From the NCBI GenBank assembly GCA_945905925.1, contig CAMDQN010000008.1, forward strand, positions 1 through 64,000: a DNA stretch of 64,000 bases, read 5' to 3'. Below, in pieces: positions 1-8,256 of the stretch. The notes below the pieces were generated by a model. That model was not told the origin of the DNA and did not search any database. It saw only the letters and a program-made list of their open reading frames with translations. Numbering within the stretch: the first letter of the stretch is position 1; every line of letters starts with the position of its first letter. The translations under genes and the position numbers were made by a program. Source of the stretch: Singulisphaera sp. GP187. GTDB lineage: Bacteria > Planctomycetota > Planctomycetia > Gemmatales > Gemmataceae.

Positions 1-6
1 AGGAAT

Positions 7-20
7 CCGTTCTCGAACGG
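7..20. repeat. Small perfect hairpin at window edge
   Basis: CCGTTC, a TC loop, then GAACGG. It may belong to the end of a gene lying before the window. No coding sequence is supported from the left edge to about 205; I see no clear promoter there. Confidence 0.3.
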
Positions 21-209
21 GTGCTGCCCCATCCGAGCGGCTAATGGCCGTGCGTCTGCCGGTCTCCCAGTCCTCTTCTTCCGGCAACCACGTCAACCTG
101 AGGCGACCTCGGGCCGTTCCACGCTGCGCAGAGAATATTCAACTACAACCTTTCTTATCGGAGTCTCGTCTTATCAAGTGGCGCCGTGACGACGTTCCCA
201 GGGCAAACC

Positions 210-1094
210 ATGTTCGTTCCGGTCAACTGCACCGCCTGCGGCAAACCGTTCCAGGTGCCCGACGCGGCGCTTGGTAAATCGACCGCGTGCCCGTGGTGTT
301 CGGCCATCGTCACCGCGCTACCGGTCGTGGCGACCGTCGAACCCACCCCGCCTCAACCCGCGACGAGCGCACCCCGCCCGGAAACGCCGAAGCCCGTCGT
401 CCCAGGCGCGAAGCCGTATCAGCCGCAACCGCTCTCGCTCGATGACGCACCCACAAATCCCCGCTCGCGCTCGCGAACTCGCCCGCCCGCCGCGTCGTCG
501 TGGATGTTCCACCCGATCGTGATTATCGCGGGGGTGTTAATCTCGTTTTTCGCGATGGTGCTGACGGTGGCCATCCTCGGCTACGGATCGGGTCGCGCTC
601 AGGAGTCGCGGTGGACGGAGTTCGTCGCACCGGACGATTCGTGCTCCATGCTGCTCCCCACCTCACCGACCGAAGAACAGGTGGAAGCCAACGCCCCCGG
701 CTCCGTGACCGGCGGCAAGCGGTTCACCGCGAAGGGGTGGTACACGCGATCGTCCGCGTGGCTCGCGTGGAGCGACCTCGACCCCGGGTTCGCCGCGGCG
801 GTCGTGAAGGACAAAGACAAGGTGTTCACCGCGTCCGCGATTCAGGCCGAACTGAACCGCGAAAAGACGCGTCTCCAGGGCACCGTCACGAAAGAAGCCG
901 AAATCCGGTTCCAGAACGCGTGGGGCATCGAAGTTCAGATGGACACGCCACGCGGAAAGGTTATTGAGCGGTTCATCGTCTTCGCCGAAGGCCCGCGACC
1001 GCGACTTTACGTGTCCGGTGTCCAGGCGAAGAACATCGCGCACGATAGCGTGGTCGTCACCCGCATGTTCGCGTCGTTTAAGGTAAATGAGTAG
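210..1094 (+). CDS. Zinc-ribbon, single-pass membrane protein
   Basis: A 294-residue protein of unknown function. The N-terminus holds a zinc-ribbon-like pair, CTAC (residues 7-10) and CPWC (27-30), a common opening in planctomycete membrane proteins. A Pro/Ser/Arg-rich linker follows, then one strong membrane segment at about residues 96-127 and a C-terminal domain of about 165 residues that contains short beta-like stretches. The topology suggests a cytoplasmic zinc ribbon and a periplasmic C-terminal domain. I chose the ATG at 210 because the cysteine pair begins six residues later; a GTG at 186 in the same frame would add eight residues. The gene stands alone, followed at once by a transposase remnant on the other strand. 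Confidence 0.75.
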   Translation: MFVPVNCTACGKPFQVPDAALGKSTACPWCSAIVTALPVVATVEPTPPQPATSAPRPETPKPVVPGAKPYQPQPLSLDDAPTNPRSRSRTRPPAASSWMFHPIVIIAGVLISFFAMVLTVAILGYGSGRAQESRWTEFVAPDDSCSMLLPTSPTEEQVEANAPGSVTGGKRFTAKGWYTRSSAWLAWSDLDPGFAAAVVKDKDKVFTASAIQAELNREKTRLQGTVTKEAEIRFQNAWGIEVQMDTPRGKVIERFIVFAEGPRPRLYVSGVQAKNIAHDSVVVTRMFASFKVNE

Positions 1095-1118
1095 ATGATA
1101 CCGGATTGTGTTGCATCA

Positions 1119-1498
1119 TTATGATTCGAGGGTAGCGGCCCAGTGGAAGCCGACAGCCCCTTTGACCGTCGCCTGGTCGTCGGCCAACCGCCAGCACCGG
1201 CGGGTGACCCTCTGCCGGAGGTCGGACAACTTTCCGAACGTGTCGTTGGCCACCGCCTCCCGGACCAGCGCCCAGAACGGCTCGACCGGCTGCAACTCCG
1301 GGGTACACGACGGGAGGAAATGCAGCCGGACGTTGCCCGGCACCGCCAGACGTTTCGCCCGATGCCACCCGGCGTTGTCCACCACCACGACCAGGATTTT
1401 CGTGCCGCCTGGGTCGGCGTAGGCGGCGAACGCCTCCAACGCCTCGGCCATCCGTTCGGTCTTCACCCGGGGGATACACGGCTTGCCGATGGAATCGC
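1119..1498 (-). pseudogene. IS630-type transposase, 3' remnant
   Basis: About 125 codons reading on the minus strand to a TAA at 1119. They keep the C-terminal half of a DDE transposase: VVVVDNAGWHRAK carries the second catalytic Asp, and LPSCTPELQPVEPFWALV carries the third acidic residue (Glu), as in the IS630/Tc1 family. The N-terminal helix-turn-helix region and the first catalytic Asp are missing; the readable frame breaks off near 1498, just before the next gene. No terminal inverted repeats were recognised. It cannot encode an active transposase. The nearest usable start, a GTG at 1466, would give a 115-residue fragment. Confidence 0.8.
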
Positions 1499-1559
1499 TA
1501 TCCGGTCACGGTTCGCGTCGCGTATGCTGCCGGCATCCTCATCGCCTCGGAGTTCTGCC

Positions 1560-3482
1560 GTGCGTCAGTTCCTCGCGTTCCTCGCTTTGGTGTCGTTCGC
1601 ATCGTTCGCTTCCGCCGCGGAGCACAAGTCGCACCCACCGCTGCGACCGCTCCCGGTTCCGTCCGATCGCCCGAAGGCCACCGGTCCCGCGTTCCACGTT
1701 GACGCAACCAAGGGCGACGACGTGAACGACGGTTCCGCCGCGAAACCGTGGAAAACGCTGGCGCACGCGGTTCCCAAACTCAAGGCCGGCGACACGCTGT
1801 ACCTGCGCGGCGGCACGTTCTACGAACGCGTCGCGATGAAGAACGCCGGCACTCCAGAGAAGCCGATCACGCTTCGGTCGTTTCCGGGCGAACTCGCGGT
1901 CATCGACGGCGGGTTGCGCGAGTTCGCCGAGGCAAGCGCGACCGCGTGGGAACCGGTCAAGGGCGGTGCTACCAACGAGTTCCGTTCCGTGAAGCCGTAC
2001 CCGAAGCACGAGGGTATGGTGTTCGGTCATTTCCTTGACTCGATGGTCACGCTACACGGCTACCGGTTCGCGAACGACCTGCGCTCCGACAACCCGTACT
2101 GGACCGTGAAGAGCAAGATCGAGGACGACCCCACCGGCATCTATTGCGGTCCCGGGCTGTGGCTCGACCCGAAGACCGGTCACCTCCACTGTCGGCTTGC
2201 TCACACGAAGTTCCCTCACCTCGCTCCGGCCGACAACTACAAGGGCGAGACTGACCCGCGAAAGCTCGCGTTGGTGGTTTCCGCGCCCGGCGCGCCGCTC
2301 GCGCTCGTCGAGGCCAAGCACGTTCGCGTGCAGGACATCGTGATTCGCGGCGGCAACCGCGCCACGCTCAACGTCGAGAAGTGCGCGAACGTCGAGTTAG
2401 ACGGCCTCACGGTGTACGGCGGTTCGCCAGCCGTGCTGCTCTCGGAGACGCAGAACCTGAAGTTGGTGAACAGTTCCGTGCGAGGCATCTCGGCCGCGTG
2501 GTCGTGGCGCGGCGGGCAGAAGTATCGCGGAAACGCCGCGTATGTTCTCACCGCGCGCGAAACCGGCGGCGGATGCAAGAACGTCGAGATCGCACACTGC
2601 GAACTCACCGACTGCCACGACGGGCCATTCCTTGGCACGATCACCGGACTGCGGTTCCACCACAACCTTGTCGATAACTTCAACGACGACGGCATCTACC
2701 TCATGGCGATGGGTGTGGGTGGCGACCAGCACTACTACCAGAACCGTATTTCGCGGTGCCTGCACTGCTTCGCGTTCGCGGGCAAGTACGAACTCGGCGG
2801 TGGCGTTTACATCTTCCGCAACCTGATCGACCAGCGCGGCCCGGTGTGGTATCAGTGGCCGGAATCCGCCGCCGACCCGAAGCTGAAGCCGATTACGAAC
2901 GGGAAGCCCGCGGAGATTCCACACAGCGGCTGGCTGATGGGCGACCACGGCAGCCCGACGTGGGAGAAGATTTACTTCTATCAGAACACCGTGCTGTTCA
3001 GGGACAAGACGTTCCGCGACAACTACGGCTTCGGCGTCGCGCGCGCCACAGCCGGCACCACGCGGCACGCGTTCAACAACGTGCTCGTCTGTACCAACGG
3101 CGTTCCCGGTCTGGTGCTGCCGTCGCCCGAAGACGACTTCGCCGCGGACCACAACCTATTCTGGAGCACGACCGACGGCCCGGCGTTCCAAGGCGACTTC
3201 TTCGCAATCATGAGGAAGTCCAAGCCGTTTGAAGCGAGCAAGAAGGTCTACGCGCCCGGCTGGGGCGCGCACGACACGTTCGCGGACCCAAAGTTCGTGA
3301 AGTTCGCGGATTGGAACGACGGCACCGGCGATTACCGGCTCGCGAAAGGTAGCCCGGCGATCGCGGCCGGCGTGGTTCTCGACCCAAAGTGGCCCGACGT
3401 GCGGAAAGCCGGCGCCGGAAAGCCGGACCTCGGCGCGTTCCCGCTCGGGCCGGACACGTTCAAGGTCGGTCCGAAGCGGTAG
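1560..3482 (+). CDS. Secreted right-handed parallel beta-helix protein
   Basis: A 640-residue exported protein. The open frame extends back to 1143, but that stretch is antisense to the transposase remnant. The GTG at 1560 is chosen because it opens directly onto a signal peptide (MRQFLAFLALVSFASFASAA, cleavage after SAA). After a Pro-rich linker comes GPAFHVDATKGDDVNDGS with AAKPWKTLAHAV and GDTLYLRGGTFYERV, the standard opening of pectate-lyase-like beta-helix proteins of the DUF1565/NosD type. Repeated short rungs with Asn and Gly follow through about residue 550. Such proteins act on or bind polysaccharides outside the cell; the substrate cannot be read here. The last 23 bases overlap the convergent lipoprotein gene. 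Confidence 0.85.
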   Translation: MRQFLAFLALVSFASFASAAEHKSHPPLRPLPVPSDRPKATGPAFHVDATKGDDVNDGSAAKPWKTLAHAVPKLKAGDTLYLRGGTFYERVAMKNAGTPEKPITLRSFPGELAVIDGGLREFAEASATAWEPVKGGATNEFRSVKPYPKHEGMVFGHFLDSMVTLHGYRFANDLRSDNPYWTVKSKIEDDPTGIYCGPGLWLDPKTGHLHCRLAHTKFPHLAPADNYKGETDPRKLALVVSAPGAPLALVEAKHVRVQDIVIRGGNRATLNVEKCANVELDGLTVYGGSPAVLLSETQNLKLVNSSVRGISAAWSWRGGQKYRGNAAYVLTARETGGGCKNVEIAHCELTDCHDGPFLGTITGLRFHHNLVDNFNDDGIYLMAMGVGGDQHYYQNRISRCLHCFAFAGKYELGGGVYIFRNLIDQRGPVWYQWPESAADPKLKPITNGKPAEIPHSGWLMGDHGSPTWEKIYFYQNTVLFRDKTFRDNYGFGVARATAGTTRHAFNNVLVCTNGVPGLVLPSPEDDFAADHNLFWSTTDGPAFQGDFFAIMRKSKPFEASKKVYAPGWGAHDTFADPKFVKFADWNDGTGDYRLAKGSPAIAAGVVLDPKWPDVRKAGAGKPDLGAFPLGPDTFKVGPKR

Positions 3483-4299
3483 GGCGCGGAACCAGAGCAC
3501 CGGTTGGGATCACCGGAGGCGGCGGGAACCGGAACGGGATCACGGGAGCCTGAGGCACGAGCGACGGGGCGGGCACCGGGTCCGGCGGCAGCGTCGGAAC
3601 GGCGGTCGGCAGTGGCGGGTAGGGGACCGGCACCTGGTCCGAGCCCGGCGACACCGGGGGTGGCGTGAACTTCGTGTCGTTGGGCAGCACCGGGTTGAAC
3701 GGTTTGATGACTGGTAGTTCCGGCTTCGGCAGCGGCGGGACCGATCGGGTCGGCTCATCCAGCGGCGGCTTTTGCGGTTCGCTCCCAACCGGCTTCGGGC
3801 CGAACCTGTTCGCGCCGCTCCCAGTGTCGCTCGTCGCCGGGCGGGTCGTCGACGGCGCGAACGGAACCATCGGCGCAGGCCCCGCGCCGAGCAGCGCCGA
3901 CTGGCGCCCACTCGCGACCGCGACCTCGCTGCCATAGCGGAAGCCGGCGTAGTAGTCGCGGATCGCACCGTGTTCGGTGGTGTCGGGGTTATTGTCGCTG
4001 GCGGACCTGTATTTGGTGGGCGGCACAGCCGGTGGGTGCGCGGCTTCGCCACGATCAAGGTAGTCGGCGTAGCCGTCGAGAAACCCGTCGCTAAACGCGG
4101 TGGTAAAAACGCGACCCGTGTGCCGGGCGGTGACCGCCCGCCACGCGTCGCGGGCGTCGCGGCGCTGGTCGCGCGCGATCTCGCGCCGGGTTTGACTCGG
4201 CAGGGTTTCGTCGGTCACCCTGGGTACGTGCCGGAACGCCCCGCACCCGGCGAGTACTGGAACGAGACAACCCGCCCACGCGACCGACTTCCAGACCAT
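3460..4299 (-). CDS. Proline-rich lipoprotein
   Basis: A 279-residue predicted lipoprotein. The ATG at 4299 opens a short signal sequence ending in the lipobox LAGC (MVWKSVAWAGCLVPVLAGC); an ATG at 4320 would add seven residues ahead of it and is less likely. The N-terminal half (about residues 20-150) has an Arg-rich helix followed by a Gly/Tyr-rich stretch (FSDGFLDGYADYLDRG and GAIRDYYAGFRYG), resembling small planctomycete surface proteins of unknown function. The C-terminal half is almost entirely Pro with Val, Thr and Ser, a likely extended spacer through the wall. It overlaps the end of the convergent beta-helix gene by 23 bases. Confidence 0.75.
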   Translation of the reverse strand: MVWKSVAWAGCLVPVLAGCGAFRHVPRVTDETLPSQTRREIARDQRRDARDAWRAVTARHTGRVFTTAFSDGFLDGYADYLDRGEAAHPPAVPPTKYRSASDNNPDTTEHGAIRDYYAGFRYGSEVAVASGRQSALLGAGPAPMVPFAPSTTRPATSDTGSGANRFGPKPVGSEPQKPPLDEPTRSVPPLPKPELPVIKPFNPVLPNDTKFTPPPVSPGSDQVPVPYPPLPTAVPTLPPDPVPAPSLVPQAPVIPFRFPPPPVIPTGALVPRPTASDRP

Positions 4300-4595
4300 G
4301 ACGATCTCCGCCGCACCCAAGGGTGAACTTGGTCTAGATCGGCCGAACGTAGCGGATGGATTCAGCAGATGGGTGAAATTCCGCGCTTGCGCCGGTTGCG
4401 CCGCTCGCGTCGTGTGTCAGAATTGCCCCGTTGAGCGCGGCGCCGCCGGTTGGTTCGGTGGGCAGATCCAAGAAGAGCCCCAACTCAGCTTGATTTGCTG
4501 CCCGCCAATCCCGTCGCGGTCGATGAGTGCGACACCGATTCGATCTACAGGCACGGTCGAACCGCTTCATTCCCCCCAACTCAGGAGTCAGCATT
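4300..4595. other. Divergent intergenic region
   Basis: Separates the leftward lipoprotein from the rightward Lys/Ala/Pro-repeat gene. It reads open in one frame but with no recognisable protein. No clear sigma-70 -35/-10 pair is visible. Confidence 0.4.
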
Positions 4596-4928
4596 ATGGC
4601 GAAGGCGGCAGCAAAGAAACCAGTGGTCAAGAAGGTAGTGGCGAAGAAGCCGGCAGCAGCGAAGAAGCCGGCAGCGGCGAAGAAGCCGGCAGTGGCGAAG
4701 AAGCCGGCAGCGGCGAAGAAGCCGGCAGCAGCGAAGAAGCCGGCGGCAGCGAAGAAGCCGGCAGTGGCGAAGAAGCCGGTAGCGGCGAAGAAGCCAGCCC
4801 CGTCCGCGAGCAAGGTCACCAAAAAGAAATCGGCCGCGAAGAAGAAGCCGGCTGTGGCCCCTGCGGCGCCCCCGACCCCGGTGGCAGCGCCGGCCGTCGA
4901 TTCCCTCCCGACCCCGCTCCCGATGTAA
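4596..4928 (+). CDS. Histone-H1-like AAKKP-repeat protein
   Basis: A 110-residue, extremely basic protein made of a five-residue repeat (AAKKP, with Val replacing some Ala) running about ten times through residues 5-70. A KKKSAAKKKP block and a Pro/Ala tail follow. Low-complexity Lys/Ala/Pro tails of this kind occur in bacterial histone-H1-like (Hc1/AlgP-type) proteins that bind DNA without sequence specificity and help condense the nucleoid, which would suit the compact nucleoids of Gemmataceae. ATG at 4596 follows CAGGAGTCAGC, a usable ribosome binding site. A strong hairpin lies 32 bases after the stop. DNA binding is inferred only from charge and composition. Confidence 0.75.
   Translation: MAKAAAKKPVVKKVVAKKPAAAKKPAAAKKPAVAKKPAAAKKPAAAKKPAAAKKPAVAKKPVAAKKPAPSASKVTKKKSAAKKKPAVAPAAPPTPVAAPAVDSLPTPLPM
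4636..4797 (+). repeat. 15-bp tandem repeat coding AAKKP
   Basis: About ten tandem 15-bp units of the type GCGGCGAAGAAGCCG, with third-base variants GCA/GCG/GTG, inside the histone-like gene. Unit number may vary between strains by slippage. Confidence 0.85.
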
Positions 4929-4959
4929 GTTCCCGGCTCGGCACGACCGGCGCATTTTG

Positions 4960-4985
4960 CGAGGGTGAGTTTCGGCTCACCCTCG
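4960..4985 (+). terminator. Hairpin after histone-like gene
   Basis: Perfect 10-bp stem (CGAGGGTGAG with CTCACCCTCG, 6-base loop) 32 bases after the stop codon, followed by TTCGTTTC. Likely an intrinsic terminator, although the T-run is short. Confidence 0.6.
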
Positions 4986-5012
4986 TTCGTTTCTGCGGAG
5001 CGGTTTTGTCGA

Positions 5013-5061
5013 GGTGCAGGCGGCCCGCCTGCGTCGGTTCTGGAGGCGGGCCGCCTGCACC
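5013..5061. repeat. Perfect 18-bp inverted repeat
   Basis: Arms 5013-5030 and 5044-5061 (GGTGCAGGCGGCCCGCCT and its exact complement) around a 13-base loop. It ends 6 bases before the stop of the leftward membrane protein gene, so it may also terminate that transcript. Confidence 0.85.
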
Positions 5062-5066
5062 ACGAT

Positions 5067-5618
5067 TCACACCGGCGGTTCGTCGGTTGCTGTGTCGTCG
5101 GCGGTGGGTGGCTTCAGACCGGGTACACGCGCGTTCAACTTCTGCTGCCGATACACGGCCAGATCGCGCTGCAACTTCGTTTCGTGATCGGCCTTCATTT
5201 CCTTGTAGCGCGCCATCCAGTATTTGCGCGTCGCCCAGAAATCCGTGACGGCGAGACACACGGCGACGAAAACCAGCCCGAGGACAGCACTCCAGTAGAC
5301 GGCCGCGAGTTTCGTGAACCGTTTATCGGTTTCCGTTCGCGGGTCCGGTTCGCTTTCGGCGCCGACCTTGTCGCGGTCCGGGATCGCGTCCATCCGCGCG
5401 TCCATGCCGGACATGTAGTAGTTGGCGATCAGGCCGCCGAGAACGACGAGCAGAACAGACGTGAGTCCCCGGCGCCGGGCCTGTCCGCGCCGGTACACGC
5501 GGTCCTCGTCTGGCACGAACGGCTCGTCGGCCAGGGCGCGCAGCGCCCGGCGCTGGCGCACGGCGGTCGCCAGCCCGACCATCACCAGAACCGCCGCGAG
5601 AATCAGACCGCCGGTCAC
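5067..5618 (-). CDS. Two-TM membrane protein, unknown function
   Basis: A 183-residue protein with no recognised family. It has three hydrophobic stretches: an N-terminal helix (GGLILAAVLVMVGLATAV, about residues 3-20), a second at about 52-66 (LTSVLLVVLGGLIANYYM) and a third at about 104-122 (YWSAVLGLVFVAVCLAV). A basic linker and an Asp/Lys-rich tail follow. I placed the start at the GTG at 5618, where the first membrane helix begins. The frame stays open to 5717, but that extra part is one arm of an inverted repeat and would encode an unlikely Trp/Cys-rich leader. The upstream PQQ-propeller gene runs the same way, with the inverted-repeat element in the gap. Confidence 0.6.
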   Translation of the reverse strand: MTGGLILAAVLVMVGLATAVRQRRALRALADEPFVPDEDRVYRRGQARRRGLTSVLLVVLGGLIANYYMSGMDARMDAIPDRDKVGAESEPDPRTETDKRFTKLAAVYWSAVLGLVFVAVCLAVTDFWATRKYWMARYKEMKADHETKLQRDLAVYRQQKLNARVPGLKPPTADDTATDEPPV

Positions 5619-5635
5619 GGTGGCACCTACTTGTG

Positions 5636-5719
5636 GGGTGGGACAAGGCTTTGCGCAGGCCCACCATACTTCTGGACTCGCTTCGCGCTGATGGGCCTGC
5701 GCAAAACCTTGACCCACCC
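5636..5719. repeat. 28-bp-arm inverted repeat element in operon gap
   Basis: Arms 5636-5663 and 5692-5719 match at 26 of 28 positions (core CAAGG.TTTGCGCAGGCCCA) around a 28-base centre. The right arm touches the first base of the TAG stop of the PQQ-propeller gene and the left arm ends 17 bases before the start of the next gene, so the element fills the gap. Confidence 0.9.
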
Positions 5720-6927
5720 TACTTCAGCTCGAAGCACATCAGTTCCTTGTCGTCGCGCAGGTACAACTTGCCGTCCACGAGGGCCGGGTGCGCCCACGTG
5801 TTGCCGCACACCTTCGACCGGGCCAGTTCCTTGAACTCTTTCGGGTTTGCCTCGAACAGCGTGAGGAACCCATTGTCGTCGAGCATCAGAAGTTGCTCCT
5901 TGCCCGCCGGTCCGCACCGCATGATCGCCGCGTGGTACTTGCCAACGTCCTTCTTTTCCCACACCAGTTTGCCGGTCTTCAGTTCGACACACCGCAGCAC
6001 GATGCTCTTGGCCGTGATCGAGCCGTTCACCATGTAGAGGTAGTCCCCGACCACGACCGGCGTGGAGAAGTAGCACGTGAGCGCCTTGTTCTCCCACACC
6101 TTCTCGGCCTTGCCGTCGCTCGTCACCTTCACCGCGATGCTTCCGGCCGTCACGGAACTCGCGAAGATCATTCCGCCCGCGGATAGTGGTGTCGTGGACG
6201 ATTCGTTCAGCAAGTCCCTAAAAGGGACCGCCCACAACTGCTTGCCGTCGGTCCCGAGGCCGCGCACGTTCGACCCGGTCAGCGCGACGATCTGTTCGTT
6301 GATGATCGTGGGCGAGGCGTAACTCGCCGGGTCGTCGGTGGCCTTCCACGCGGTCTTGCCGGACTTCGCGTCCAGTGCAACGATCCCGGCGCCCTTCGCG
6401 CCTACAAGCACGACCACCTTATCACCGCTGACGAGCGGCGACGCGGAGGTGCCGAAGAACAGGTTCTTCCCGCCGAAGTCTTTGAGTGCTTCCACCTTCC
6501 AATCGACTTCTCCGGTCTTGGTGTCCCAGCACGCGACAACGCCGGTCCCGCCGTAGGTGAACACCTTGCCGCCGCTGACAGCGGGCGTGCCACGCGGCCC
6601 GTTGCCGAACGGCGGCTTGAACTCCGGCCGCTCGTAACTCTTCTCCCACTTTATCTTGCCGGTCTTCGCGTCGAACGCGGCCAGTGCGTCGGCGTTCTTG
6701 TCCTTCGGCTGATAAAACGCGTACACGACACCGTCCGCGATGACGGGCGAACTGTGCGACTCGCCGACCGTCTTCTTCCAAACCGGCTTGAGGTCTCCTT
6801 TCCACGGTGCGACCGTCTCGGCCGTGCTGTTGTCGCGATTCAGCCCGAGGAACTGCGGCCAGTCGCCCGCGGAAAGTGTGAGCGTGGGGGTGAGTGTGAG
6901 TGCAAAGGCAATCAGGAAGCGGGCCAT
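5719..6927 (-). CDS. Exported PQQ-type beta-propeller protein
   Basis: A 402-residue protein of the PQQ-binding-like propeller (BamB/Pyrrolo-quinoline quinone repeat) family. Signal peptide at residues 1-20 (ALTLTPTLTLSAGDWPQFLG). The mature start WPQFLGLNRDN is the hallmark of the planctomycete members. Blades are marked by repeats such as VVYAFYQPKDKNADALAAFD, KTGKIKWEKSY, KTGEVDWKVEAL, KSGKTAWKAT and KTGKLVWEKKD, each with the Trp-docking GxxxW pattern, through about residue 390. The family acts as scaffolds or, in some members, alcohol dehydrogenases; no quinoprotein active-site residues are evident, so a scaffold or sugar-related extracytoplasmic role is more likely. It precedes the membrane protein gene on the same strand. 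Confidence 0.88.
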   Translation of the reverse strand: MARFLIAFALTLTPTLTLSAGDWPQFLGLNRDNSTAETVAPWKGDLKPVWKKTVGESHSSPVIADGVVYAFYQPKDKNADALAAFDAKTGKIKWEKSYERPEFKPPFGNGPRGTPAVSGGKVFTYGGTGVVACWDTKTGEVDWKVEALKDFGGKNLFFGTSASPLVSGDKVVVLVGAKGAGIVALDAKSGKTAWKATDDPASYASPTIINEQIVALTGSNVRGLGTDGKQLWAVPFRDLLNESSTTPLSAGGMIFASSVTAGSIAVKVTSDGKAEKVWENKALTCYFSTPVVVGDYLYMVNGSITAKSIVLRCVELKTGKLVWEKKDVGKYHAAIMRCGPAGKEQLLMLDDNGFLTLFEANPKEFKELARSKVCGNTWAHPALVDGKLYLRDDKELMCFELK

Positions 6928-6955
6928 GCGAACCTCCCTGGCGAGCCGGGCGGCG

Positions 6956-7450
6956 TCAGCCCCCGGAGTGATTAACGACGGGCAGCGACACCCGTGTCAC
7001 GGGCGGTGTCATGCTATCGCTGCCCTGATTGTTTGGCCGCGCCGGGAGGGGTGCATTCAGGAAGTGATGAAGTGGGGCGTAATGCCAGCCGGTGCCGTGG
7101 GTGTCCGCGATGTGTTTCAGTTTCGCGAGCGCCTCTTCGGTAATCTCGGCCATGCGTGTCTCATAGCTCTCGTCGCAGAAGTAGATGCGGCACCCCAGCG
7201 GGCGCGCGTCGCGTGCGGTACAGAGACCTTCGATCTGGAACGGGCAACCGTCACGCGATACAGGTTGTTCGTAGAAGGGCGCGTTTTCGAGGAGAATCTC
7301 CGCCTCGAACGCGCTGATGAAGAGTGTGTGTCCGTACTCGGTGAACCGGCAGCAGCGCCCGGACGCGTCGCAGCGCGGCCCGGCGGCACCCACGGCCGCG
7401 TCCGCAGCAGCGTACACCGTGAGCACGTCCTTCCGCACGTCGTCAATCAT
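6956..7450 (-). CDS. YkgJ-family cysteine-cluster protein (second copy)
   Basis: A 164-residue protein of the YkgJ/CxxCxxCC family (zinc- or iron-binding cluster proteins of unclear activity). Clustered cysteines: CDASGRCCRF near residues 27-34, GCPFQIEGLCTARDARPLGC around 69-88 and FCDES. The ATG at 7450 is chosen over the longer frame to 7486; AAGAAGTGAGC just ahead is a ribosome binding site lying over the end of the GDPD gene, whose stop is two bases upstream, so the two are translationally linked. Last gene of a three-gene operon, YkgJ-GDPD-YkgJ. C-terminus is Pro/Ser-rich. Confidence 0.82.
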   Translation of the reverse strand: MIDDVRKDVLTVYAAADAAVGAAGPRCDASGRCCRFTEYGHTLFISAFEAEILLENAPFYEQPVSRDGCPFQIEGLCTARDARPLGCRIYFCDESYETRMAEITEEALAKLKHIADTHGTGWHYAPLHHFLNAPLPARPNNQGSDSMTPPVTRVSLPVVNHSGG

Positions 7451-7452
7451 GC

Positions 7453-8247
7453 TCACTTCTTTTCGCCGCGCCACCCGGCGCGGCATTCGAGCGGGTAGTC
7501 CGTGAGGATCGCGTCCACGCCGGCGGCGCGGCCCTTCGCCCAGTTCTCAGGTTCGTTGCCCATCACCAGCGGGCCGACCAGAAACACCTTCTTCCCGGCC
7601 GCGTGGATGCGCTTCACCTCGTCCGCGGTGGGAATGAATCGCACGTACACCCACGAACACGTCTTGTCCGCGAGCGCGTCGCCGAGCTTATCCGCGGCCG
7701 GGCAAAGCGCGGCGCACGCGACATTCTTGTTGGCTTCGAGGAGCTTTTCGCGCACGGCTGGCTTCTCAATCGTGATCCCGATGAACACGAGTTGCTTCAG
7801 GACGCCGTACTTCTCCGCGAGTTTCACCACGTCCGTTTCGCAATCGGGCACCTTCAAATCGATCGCAATCGTGAGCGGCGCTTTGCGGTCGCGGACCAGC
7901 GCGAAGACCTCTTCGAGCGTGGGCACTCGCTCCCCGGCGAACGCGGGATCGAATTTCTTCCCAGCGTCGAGCAACCGTACTTCACGGAGCGAAAATTCCG
8001 CGACCTTGCCCGCGCCATCGGTGGTGCGGTTGAGTGTGTCGTCGTGGAGGCAGACGAGTTGGCCGTCGCGGGTGCGGCGCACGTCGAGTTCGATGTGAAC
8101 GCGAAGGTCGATGCACGCGGCGAAGTTGGCGTGCGTCTCTTCCGGTGCGTGCTTCACCAGCCCGCGGTGCCCGACCACGACCGGATCGGCGGCCGAAGCG
8201 CCCGACGCGACGAACCCTGCGAACACCGTCAGGAGAGCGCGAACCAT
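7453..8247 (-). CDS. Exported glycerophosphodiester phosphodiesterase
   Basis: A 264-residue GDPD-family enzyme that would hydrolyse glycerophosphodiesters to glycerol-3-phosphate and an alcohol outside the membrane. A signal peptide (residues 1-19, FAGFVASGASA) precedes VVVGHRGLVKHAPEETHANF, where HRG is the first catalytic motif. IELDVRRTRDGQLVCLHDD carries the metal-binding Glu and Asp and the second catalytic His; LNRTTDGAGKV follows. IDLKVPDCETDV in the middle and GVDAILTDYPLEC at the C-terminus complete the TIM barrel, and the length is normal for the family. It lies between two YkgJ proteins: 9 bases after the upstream one, 2 bases before the downstream one. Confidence 0.9.
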   Translation of the reverse strand: MVRALLTVFAGFVASGASAADPVVVGHRGLVKHAPEETHANFAACIDLRVHIELDVRRTRDGQLVCLHDDTLNRTTDGAGKVAEFSLREVRLLDAGKKFDPAFAGERVPTLEEVFALVRDRKAPLTIAIDLKVPDCETDVVKLAEKYGVLKQLVFIGITIEKPAVREKLLEANKNVACAALCPAADKLGDALADKTCSWVYVRFIPTADEVKRIHAAGKKVFLVGPLVMGNEPENWAKGRAAGVDAILTDYPLECRAGWRGEKK

Positions 8248-8256
8248 GAGGCTACC

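Noticed and set aside
1143-1559. N-terminal extension of the beta-helix protein
   Set aside because: Antisense to the transposase remnant and ahead of a clear signal peptide starting at 1560.
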